This document shows positions 1 through 5,208 of a DNA stretch of 5,615 bases, one piece after another (positions within the stretch are counted from its first letter, which is position 1; each line of letters opens with the position of its first letter). This stretch comes from Cyclobacteriaceae bacterium. GTDB taxonomy: Bacteria > Bacteroidota > Bacteroidia > Cytophagales > Cyclobacteriaceae. The notes below the pieces were generated by a model. It made no database searches and was not told the DNA's origin. It saw nothing but the letters and a program-made list of their open reading frames with translations. Position numbers and translations under genes: made by a program. The stretch covers positions 1-5,615 of the forward strand of contig JAUUZS010000315.1 of the NCBI GenBank assembly GCA_030589835.1. The letters run 5' to 3'.

Positions 1-47
1 ACTTCTCGTGAATAATGCGAGTTAGTGCCACAACTGATATGCTTTAA

Positions 48-81
48 AAAAAAAGCCCTGATCATCGTCAGGGCTTTTTTT
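48..81 (-). terminator. Rho-independent terminator of the aminotransferase gene, probably bidirectional
   Basis: A perfect 14-bp inverted repeat (48-61 with 68-81) surrounds a 6-nt loop. The core GCCCTGA/TCAGGGC is flanked by an A run on the left and a T run on the right, so a transcript from either strand would end in a GC stem followed by a U tract. It lies 23 nt past the stop codon of the minus-strand aminotransferase, as expected for that gene's terminator. A convergent plus-strand gene ending left of the window could share it, but positions 1-45 are too short to identify one. Confidence 0.88.
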
Positions 82-104
82 AGGTCCATTTTTTTCACTC
101 TGAC

Positions 105-1292
105 TTAGCTTTTCCCGAGAAAGGTTTTCAGCGCCTTGCCCAGCCTGGCCATCCCAATCGCAATCGTATCCTCATCCACACTCGAAAAATTGAGCCTTAA
201 GGTGTTGGTCTCGTTTTTGCCTATATAAAAGGGATGTCCCGGAACAAACGCCACCTTATTTTCAATAGCAATATGGAAAAGCTTCATGGAAGAAATATCA
301 TGTGGCAGTGTTACCCACAAAAACATTCCACCTTCTGGCAGGGTGTAGTGTACACCTAAGGGAAAATGTTTTTTAATGCCACGGATCATAGCTTCCCGTT
401 GCTTATTGTAAACTTCCTTAATTCGTGCAACATGCGCATCAAATTTTCCCATCGCCAAATACTCTGCGAGGACGCATTGAGCAAATTGATTTGTATGTAA
501 ATCAGACGCCTGCTTGGCGATCAATAATTTCTCATAAATTTCATTGGGTGCCACAACCCAGCCTAAGCGAAACCCCGGAACAACAGTTTTTGAAAATGAT
601 CCCAGCATAATGGTCTTTTCGGGCAACAGCTCTTTAAAACTGGATTTTGTCTTTCCGGTATATCTCAAATCCCCATAGGGATCATCTTCAATCAAAAAAA
701 TATTTCTTCCCCGGAGTACCTCTGCTACCTGCTTCCTGTTTTCATCTGTATAACTGATCCCCGACGGGTTCTGAAAATTGGGAACCGTATAGATCAGCTT
801 TGGGTTTCTTCCTGGGAAAACATGCTGTAAGGCTTCAATATCCATACCTTCCTCATGGACTTTAACGGGATTAAACCTGGTTTTATATACCGAAAAAGCC
901 TGGATGGCGCCCAGGTATCCCGGCTCTTCGATGATAATATCATCTCCTTCATTCAGAAATGTTTTTCCCAATAGATCAAGTCCCTGCTGAGAACCGCTAG
1001 TGATCAAAATATTTTCTATGGGAATGGTGAACCCAAATTTTTGTTTATACCTCCCGGAAATGAATTTTCTGAGCTCCACAGAACCTTCCGAGCTGCTATA
1101 TTGCAAGGCGGCGGCCCCGGTTTTCTCAAATACCACTTCCGTGGCAAGCTTCAATTCTTCTATTGGAAACAGATCACGGCTTGGCAATCCACCTGCAAAA
1201 GAGATCACTTCCTCATCAACGGCAATTTTTAAGATCTCCCTGATAAAGGACTTTGGTACGTCTGAAATTCTATCTGAAAATATAGTGTTCAT
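105..1292 (-). CDS. PLP-dependent aminotransferase, class I/II (fold type I), LysN/Aro8-like
   Basis: Complete 395-aa enzyme predicted to transfer amino groups between an amino acid and a 2-oxo acid in the cytoplasm. Seen in the sequence: the cofactor-lysine motif SFSKTVVPGFRLGW, with K235 the expected Schiff-base lysine and R242 the likely phosphate contact; GSQQGLD at 100-106 (cofactor phosphate region); PNFQNPSG at 171-178 with N175; EDDPYGD at 202-208, with D203 and Y206 in the positions that hold the pyridine nitrogen and ring oxygen; and R366 in TLRLNFS, the usual substrate-carboxylate arginine. The length is normal for a stand-alone enzyme. There is no N-terminal GntR/MocR DNA-binding domain, although the sequence resembles the COG1167 group (2-aminoadipate and aromatic aminotransferases). 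Substrate cannot be assigned. The ATG start precedes a conserved-looking N-terminus (SFAGGLPS at 31-38). No Shine-Dalgarno is visible, only an A-rich leader. The gene appears monocistronic and ends at the hairpin 23 nt downstream. Confidence 0.95.
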   Translation of the reverse strand: MNTIFSDRISDVPKSFIREILKIAVDEEVISFAGGLPSRDLFPIEELKLATEVVFEKTGAAALQYSSSEGSVELRKFISGRYKQKFGFTIPIENILITSGSQQGLDLLGKTFLNEGDDIIIEEPGYLGAIQAFSVYKTRFNPVKVHEEGMDIEALQHVFPGRNPKLIYTVPNFQNPSGISYTDENRKQVAEVLRGRNIFLIEDDPYGDLRYTGKTKSSFKELLPEKTIMLGSFSKTVVPGFRLGWVVAPNEIYEKLLIAKQASDLHTNQFAQCVLAEYLAMGKFDAHVARIKEVYNKQREAMIRGIKKHFPLGVHYTLPEGGMFLWVTLPHDISSMKLFHIAIENKVAFVPGHPFYIGKNETNTLRLNFSSVDEDTIAIGMARLGKALKTFLGKS

Positions 1293-1433
1293 AAGTTTTT
1301 AGTTTACAACTGACATTTCTACATCATGGCTCGTAAGCAAAGGATCGCCAAGTTAAAAAATCGCTTGTCTTCTATGAAATTATTGGATAATTATAGTATG
1401 AAATGGCGAATAAATGATTAACAAGGTATTGAG

Positions 1434-1468
1434 ATAATGCATGTCTGGTCCATACGGAATAATGCATG
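1434..1468. repeat. Pair of 10-bp direct repeats ATAATGCATG, possible operator
   Basis: ATAATGCATG occurs exactly at 1434-1443 and again at 1459-1468, start to start 25 bp apart. Each copy contains the palindrome ATGCAT. The pair lies about 145-175 bp upstream of the aminotransferase start. Two identical half-palindromic sites at a spacing near 2.5 helical turns could be a regulator binding site, but nothing else supports it and chance is possible in AT-rich DNA. Confidence 0.35.
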
Positions 1469-1645
1469 CCATATATAAAACCCCAATTATTCGCCCGCAT
1501 TAGGCGATGTATTTGGAAAAAGTTAGAGGCCTGCGTTCACCCATTTACTTGCATTTATCCAGTAAAAATAATAGGCTTGGATATCAGTGGCACTCTTTTA
1601 CTCGCCGATTTGATCCAACCAGCTGGGATGTTTTTTTTTGCCCAT

Positions 1646-1675
1646 AAAAAAAAGGGCTGTTTTACCAGCCCTTTT
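1646..1675 (-). terminator. Hairpin terminator, strong on the minus strand
   Basis: A 10-bp stem (1650-1659 with 1666-1675; core GGGCTG/CAGCCC) has a 6-nt loop. On the minus strand the stem runs into eight consecutive U residues (A run 1646-1653), which is a good intrinsic terminator. On the plus strand only four U residues follow. The nearest minus-strand gene upstream is the phosphoesterase, whose stop lies about 515 nt away across the palindromic repeats. The hairpin therefore either ends a long 3' leader/readthrough transcript or is left over from a gene that has been lost. Confidence 0.65.
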
Positions 1676-1733
1676 ACACAAAAAATGAACACAGATGACT
1701 AAAAAGTTGACTAAAACTTTACAAACATCGCAC

Positions 1734-1745
1734 TTACGTTCGTAA
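1734..1745. promoter_or_regulatory. Perfect palindrome TTACGTTCGTAA, possible TetR-type operator remnant
   Basis: The arms TTACG and CGTAA match perfectly around a 2-nt centre. Short palindromes of this shape are typical of TetR-family operators, but the match does not extend outward and no regulator or target gene lies beside it. Functional assignment is speculative. Confidence 0.2.
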
Positions 1746-1845
1746 AATTCATAAGTATATTCCTGAATAGTTATAAAAAGTAACCTAATAATACTATTTT
1801 TTTTATAAAAAAAGGTAGCAGGCTGATAGCTAGTGTTTTAAAGGA

Positions 1846-1980
1846 TAATTAGTGTCTGCCCATAATCTCAAGTGTCTGAGCTAGAAAGTTCGAGTTCAAG
1901 CCTGCCTCCGGTAGGCAGGGCTTGTGAAATCCTCAAAATGATCATAACGCAGAAATCGGACTTTATGGACAGACTAATTA
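1846..1980. repeat. Palindromic MITE-like element, copy A
   Basis: Copy A starts TAATTAGTGTCTGCCCATAA and ends GGACTTTATGGACAGAC plus TAATTA, so its ends are imperfect inverted repeats of each other. It lacks the AC dinucleotide present near the right end of copy B. Compared with copy B it shares the left segment (AGAAAGTTCG at 1883-1892) and a right segment of 29 bp (1946-1974) with only 2 mismatches. The interior differs and carries a CCTGCCT/AGGCAGG hairpin. There is no coding capacity. The structure fits a short non-autonomous palindromic repeat or a MITE. Confidence 0.75.
1898..1923. repeat. REP-like hairpin CCTGCCT-(5)-AGGCAGG inside copy A
   Basis: A perfect 7-bp GC-rich stem (1901-1907 with 1913-1919) has loop CCGGT and is extended by AAG/CTT across a single bulged G at 1920. 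This is a strikingly GC-rich palindrome in AT-rich surroundings. From general knowledge, similar CCTGCC...GGCAGG palindromes are scattered through Bacteroidota genomes. Copy B has no equivalent at this point, so it may have been inserted into, or expanded within, copy A. Confidence 0.6.
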
Positions 1981-2127
1981 GTGCGTGTCTATAAACTCAG
2001 TGTCTGATTCAGAAAGTTCGCTATCAAGGCTTGCGCAGCTCGAAAAATGTGAGTTTACAGTTCGTAAACGACCATTTTGAGAGTAAGCGTAACGCAGATA
2101 GCGGACTTTATGGACAGACACTAATTA
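1975..2127. repeat. Palindromic MITE-like element, copy B (tandem to copy A)
   Basis: Copy B begins TAATTAGTGCGTGTCTATAA and ends GGACTTTATGGACAGACAC plus TAATTA. The end regions are near-perfect inverted repeats, and a second inner pair (AAAGTTCGCTATC at 2013-2025 with GATAGCGGACTTT at 2097-2109) extends the possible stem. The centre has a further hairpin GTTTAC/GTAAAC (2053-2058 with 2064-2069) inside CTCGAAAAATG/CATTTTGAG arms. The copy shares the TAATTA at 1975-1980 with copy A, consistent with tandem insertion at a TAATTA-like target. It ends 62 bp downstream of the phosphoesterase stop. Confidence 0.75.
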
Positions 2128-2189
2128 TATTCCAAACTGGCGCAACAACATATCGTTACTACAAAACATACCATTATTCATCCCTTTTT

Positions 2190-4421
2190 TTACTCAACGG
2201 CTCTTGCCAATTCCGGGTATGGTACATCGTAACCTTTTGCCGCATGCCACAAAATGCGATTAAACAAGCCTTCATCGGCCTGGTCAATATCGTCAAGTGG
2301 CATTTCCATGGATTTATTAGCATAAAAATATTGCTTGCTGGTTTTATTTAGCGATGTCAGCAAAGGGTTCATTTCATCAAGTGGCACTTCATTTTCTAAT
2401 GCAGTATAAGGCGTGAAGTCCGGTTGATCCGTAAAACAATCCGTCATGGGTGTTGCGGCCATATCAAACTGATTCATGGGTGGCAAGCCCAGGATAAGCT
2501 CCATAGTGCGTAAGATGCTGTTTTGATTGTAATGTGTATTGATTACCTCGCCACGTTTGGTGTATGGGCTTATGCAAAATGCGACTGTCCGGCGGCCATC
2601 AACATGATCCAATCCTGCCTGCGGATCATCCTGCACCACAAAAATCGCGGTTTCTTTCCAAAATTTACTATTGCTTACCGCTTCTACGATTTGACCCAGG
2701 GCCAGGTCGTTGTCGGCCACAGCAGCCCTCGGTGTTGGATATCCTTCGCGGGTTCCTACGGTGTGGTCGTTTGGTAACAACATAATCATGAAATTGGGTA
2801 AATCGCCGGTTTTTTCATAGCCTTCAAGTTCCTTAATAAATTCTCCTGCCCGGTACACATCCTGAACTTTACCGGGAAAACCGATGTAAGTAGGGCAGGT
2901 ATAGGCCTCAAGGGTATGAAGTTGCGGGATTGCCTGAATCTTTATACTATTTGTTCCGGCCTTAAAATCATGGTAATGGTCTGTCCAGGTTGCTGATGGA
3001 GGGGATATTTTAGCCCCAACAAATTCCCCGTAATTTCTGAAGGTCAAATTTGCCCGTAGCACATAGTCCCAAATAAACCCTGAGGCCGCATAGGCGAGTG
3101 CATCATCACCATCATAGGGATAACTGCGCTCAAATCCTCCAAAGCTTTTTTCCAGGTAATCCGTTACATTTCCCTCATCGGTCCATTGATGTCCATCAGC
3201 ACTCAGCACCCCATTGCAATAGGTATTGTCTAGCAAAACAAAATCTTCTGCCAACTTATGATGGTTGGGAGTCACATTGCGCCCAAAAAAGCACAGGTCA
3301 GGCTCACCATTTCCTTGCGGCATATCTCCTAATATTTGATCATAGGTCCTGTTTTCTTTTATAATGTATAACACGTGCTTGAAAACTGACCGCTCACCCG
3401 GTTTCGTCGGTACCGGAACTATTTTCTCCTCAACTTGCTCCATATGGAGCGATTGGTTTATTTTTGGTAAACGCATATTCAAAGCCGATCTCATAGTATA
3501 TTGTTCCAGTGTTTTACTATCCGGAACAGAAATAAGGGAAACCGACCCCAGATGCTCATGGGAATTATATCCCTTATCGATGGCATCTGAGGATTGCAAA
3601 CCCGAATACTTCCAGATTCTTTCCCGAACATTTTTTGATCCTCCACGGTTACTTCCTACTCCCTTGATGTTGGCGACAAACAGTCGGTCTCCTTTTTTAT
3701 TCAAAACCACTGCCCCGGGGTACCAACCAGTGGGAATCAATCCGGATATACTACCTGACAAAAGGTCTATTACCGCCAGTACATTGTTCCCGCCATTGGC
3801 AACATACAGGGTTAAGCCATCAGGAGAAATGTTCAACCCATTTGGTGCACTGCCCAAGGGTAAATTATCCATGGGTTTGGTATTCAGGCCCCGAATTACC
3901 TCATCAGTTTTTGTATCAATTACAGAAATGTAATCGCTGTTTGTATTTGCTACATATAAATGTGATTGATCCGGTGACAGCACCATCGCAGAAGGGTGAA
4001 GCCCGACTTCAATTTCAGCACTTACCTGTCGTGTGGATAAATCAATTACTGAAACAGTTCCTGAAGATGCAATGCCGGTCTCAGGATCTACCACAACCAG
4101 ACTTCCGGAAGTTGGCCCTGTTGTGTCTCCGTCTTTGTATCTTCGTCCTCCCCAATTGCTGACATATGCTTTATTGCCAGAAAGCAGCACCGAATATGGA
4201 GCAATCCCTACAGGAATTTGCCCTATCACCGCCATGGTTTTCAGGTCAACAATGCCCAATGTGTTATTTCGGTTGAGCGTAACATATAACAATTGCCTAC
4301 TTTCATCCAGGGCAATGCCCCCCGGATAGGCGCCGTCTGCATCACTTTCGTCTGGCCCGGGCATTAGTATTTCATCTTCCCAATCAAAGCTTCCGTCCTC
4401 CTGCTTTTTTGCAGAACGCAA
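2190..4421 (-). CDS. C-terminal fragment: YVTN beta-propeller plus phosphoesterase (PF04185-type) domain
   Basis: This 743-codon open frame begins at a TTG (4421) that is really an internal leucine codon of the restored gene, so it is unlikely to be a natural start. In fragment numbering, propeller blades are clear at 42-91 (LLYVTLNRNNTLGIVDL), 121-179 (GTVSVIDLSTRQV, HLYVANTNSDYISVIDT) and 193-254 (LTLYVANGGNNVLAVIDL). The catalytic domain begins at FKHVLYIIKENRTYDQILGD (347-366), with E356-N357 the expected metal-binding start. It continues with LSADGHQWTDEG (406-417), the likely nucleophile region, LLPNDHT (548-554) and VQDDPQAGLDHVDGRR (596-611), whose paired Asp and His are typical metal ligands of this family. 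The role by family is phosphoester hydrolysis outside the cytoplasm; the substrate could be a phospholipid or a phosphomonoester. All motifs are intact. The stop TAA has no adjacent terminator; palindromic repeats follow. Confidence 0.85.
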   Translation of the reverse strand: MRSAKKQEDGSFDWEDEILMPGPDESDADGAYPGGIALDESRQLLYVTLNRNNTLGIVDLKTMAVIGQIPVGIAPYSVLLSGNKAYVSNWGGRRYKDGDTTGPTSGSLVVVDPETGIASSGTVSVIDLSTRQVSAEIEVGLHPSAMVLSPDQSHLYVANTNSDYISVIDTKTDEVIRGLNTKPMDNLPLGSAPNGLNISPDGLTLYVANGGNNVLAVIDLLSGSISGLIPTGWYPGAVVLNKKGDRLFVANIKGVGSNRGGSKNVRERIWKYSGLQSSDAIDKGYNSHEHLGSVSLISVPDSKTLEQYTMRSALNMRLPKINQSLHMEQVEEKIVPVPTKPGERSVFKHVLYIIKENRTYDQILGDMPQGNGEPDLCFFGRNVTPNHHKLAEDFVLLDNTYCNGVLSADGHQWTDEGNVTDYLEKSFGGFERSYPYDGDDALAYAASGFIWDYVLRANLTFRNYGEFVGAKISPPSATWTDHYHDFKAGTNSIKIQAIPQLHTLEAYTCPTYIGFPGKVQDVYRAGEFIKELEGYEKTGDLPNFMIMLLPNDHTVGTREGYPTPRAAVADNDLALGQIVEAVSNSKFWKETAIFVVQDDPQAGLDHVDGRRTVAFCISPYTKRGEVINTHYNQNSILRTMELILGLPPMNQFDMAATPMTDCFTDQPDFTPYTALENEVPLDEMNPLLTSLNKTSKQYFYANKSMEMPLDDIDQADEGLFNRILWHAAKGYDVPYPELARAVE

Positions 4422-4888
4422 CTTGCCTTTGGTGTCTGTCGTCCATACTTTCTCGCCATGATTGCTCCATATGATTCCTGTGAAGGTATTTCCGCCTTTT
4501 GGTATTTTAGGGTTTGGAAGATTTCCCCGGACACTGCATCCATGAAGACCATGTCTTTCATGTTTTTTACTGCTAAAATAGTTTCATCAGGATTTAAAGC
4601 GAGGTCTACGGGTCTACCTAAAAAAATGATATTTTCTCCTGCCGGATCAATACGCTGGGTGGTCGCAACAATATACGTTCCATCGTTTTGTGGGCCGACT
4701 AAGGCGCGTTCAAAAAAAGCATCCGGCGCCTTTGAAAGCGCTTCATCAAGGTAAGCATTCGGATTTTTTTTATTCAAATCGCAACCGCCGAATAGCACTA
4801 TAATATTTACTGCTGCGATAAGGACAATCGAACTTGATGACTGCTTTAGCAAAAGCATTTGGAATGGTATTAATAGAAAATTTTTCAT
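4364..4888 (-). CDS. N-terminal fragment: lipoprotein signal and first propeller segment
   Basis: This 174-codon frame holds the start of the broken gene. Residues 1-36 look like a lipoprotein signal: a basic/polar n-region, a hydrophobic stretch IVLIAAVNIIVLF (21-33) and a lipobox-like LFGGC with C36 as the likely lipidated cysteine (phenylalanine at -3 is not ideal). After it comes a polar DLNKKN tether. Residues 70-129 have beta-propeller character (GRPVDLALNPDETILAVKN, then DMVFMDAVSGEIFQTLKY). The last 45 residues (130-174) are out-of-frame read-through and have no propeller pattern. Start choice: the ATG at 4888 gives the typical MKN opening. Met11 (4858) would give a more compact signal peptide and cannot be excluded; neither has a Shine-Dalgarno. 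As it stands this frame would yield only a short lipoprotein without the catalytic domain. Confidence 0.6.
   Translation of the reverse strand: MKNFLLIPFQMLLLKQSSSSIVLIAAVNIIVLFGGCDLNKKNPNAYLDEALSKAPDAFFERALVGPQNDGTYIVATTQRIDPAGENIIFLGRPVDLALNPDETILAVKNMKDMVFMDAVSGEIFQTLKYQKAEIPSQESYGAIMARKYGRQTPKASCVLQKSRRTEALIGKMKY
4497..4504 (-). other. Frameshift point in the phosphoesterase gene
   Basis: On the minus strand the sequence reads CTAAAATACCAAAAGGCGG. The upstream frame gives L-K-Y-Q-K-A, while the downstream frame gives P-K-G-G. Adding one C after TAC (TAC CCA AAA GGC) joins the two frames as LKYPKGG. The exact base cannot be fixed because both frames stay open for some distance on each side. 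No canonical X_XXY_YYZ slippery heptamer lies in the zero frame here, so programmed frameshifting is not favoured. The local homopolymers are only two to four bases long. Confidence 0.75.
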
Positions 4889-5208
4889 TGATGAAATGGG
4901 GTTATAGGTACAGCTTGTATAAAAAAATGAAGATATGCTTTATTATTAAAATAAACCACTCCTGCGGGTTATTGTATGTTAAGCGAATGTTACCTGAATA
5001 TTTAATGGCCTATTTCCCTTTTTTTTCAAAAAAAACAATCAAATATCAACATACGTTGAAAAAATCCCATCATCGGCACCGGCTCAATATCGACATCTCA
5101 TAACATTTACTTAATACTTCATGCTTTTTTTTAATACATTTTTAACAATTAAAACATGATCAATTTATACCAATAGTATTTTTTTGCATACTTAACTATT
5201 CTTAATAG
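4889..5208. promoter_or_regulatory. Divergent AT-rich promoter region between the phosphoesterase and porin genes
   Basis: These 320 bases separate two outward-facing starts and must contain both promoters. No clean Bacteroidota -7 motif (TAnnTTTG) with its -33 partner was found. The nearest is TATTTTTTTG at 5178-5187 ahead of the porin, which has two bases too many. A perfect T8-C-A8 palindrome lies at 5019-5035. ACA(T) words recur at 5136, 5145 and 5154, a 9-bp spacing, about 55-75 bp before the porin start. That array could be a regulator site but may be chance in AT-rich sequence. No short gene, tRNA or riboswitch is recognisable here. Confidence 0.5.

Larger units (their letters stand above)
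1293..2189. other. Intergenic region of about 900 bp with repeats and an orphan terminator; no supported gene
   Basis: This gap lies upstream of the minus-strand aminotransferase and downstream of the minus-strand phosphoesterase gene. It should therefore hold the aminotransferase promoter (right of 1293) and the phosphoesterase 3' end. Short plus-strand open frames exist (1326-1421, 31 codons; 1466-1702, 78 codons), but neither resembles a known protein, and the second runs through a terminator hairpin. Recognisable content is the 10-bp direct repeats, the hairpin at 1646-1675, a 12-bp palindrome at 1734-1745, an 8-bp repeat GACTAAAA at 1697 and 1709, and the tandem palindromic elements at 1846-2127. 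The mixture of decayed signals and repeats suggests a site of past insertion or gene loss. Confidence 0.6.
2190..4888 (-). pseudogene. Lipoprotein YncE beta-propeller/phosphoesterase fusion, interrupted by a -1 frameshift
   Basis: Two overlapping minus-strand frames read as one protein if a single base is restored near 4497-4504. The upstream frame ends sensibly at SGEIFQTLKY (residue 129) and the next frame continues PKGGNTFTGIIWSNHGEKVW, which carries the propeller fold on. The restored gene is exactly 900 codons including the stop (899 aa). Predicted order: lipoprotein signal (1-36), YVTN/YncE-type propeller blades (about 70-410), linker, then a PF04185-like phosphoesterase (about 500-850). 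This matches the family annotated as bifunctional YncE/alkaline-phosphatase proteins, expected to be exported and to cleave a phosphoester; the substrate is unknown. Apart from the shift the frame is intact and motifs are preserved, so the break is either very recent or a sequencing/assembly error. It is divergent from a porin O/P gene, suggesting shared control. Identity of the family is firm; pseudogene status is uncertain. Confidence 0.75.

Noticed and set aside
1293..1345. TTTG ... TAGAAATG on the minus strand as a Bacteroidota promoter for the aminotransferase
   Set aside because: Only the TA and final TG of the -7 element match TAnnTTTG. Too weak to call.
1326..1421. Plus-strand 31-codon frame starting MARKQRIAKLKNRL
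   Set aside because: Basic, helical-looking and divergent from the aminotransferase, but with only 33 bp between the starts and no ribosome site or recognised family. Length is compatible with chance.
1466..1702. Plus-strand 78-codon open frame in the gap
   Set aside because: No recognisable domain. Its last third runs through the hairpin and A/T runs at 1631-1675, and composition looks non-coding.
1880..1925. GTTCGAGTTCAAGCC resembling a tRNA T-arm
   Set aside because: No acceptor stem, D-arm or anticodon arm can be folded around it. The same stretch is part of the palindromic element and diverges in copy B.
3364..3933. Plus-strand 189-codon open frame opposite the phosphoesterase gene
   Set aside because: Lies antisense to a clear propeller/phosphoesterase coding sequence; the translation is low-complexity Ser/Pro/Arg-rich and shadow-like.
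4495..4510. Programmed -1 ribosomal frameshifting
   Set aside because: The zero-frame codons CTA AAA TAC CAA AAG contain no X_XXY_YYZ heptamer, and this enzyme family is not known to need recoding.
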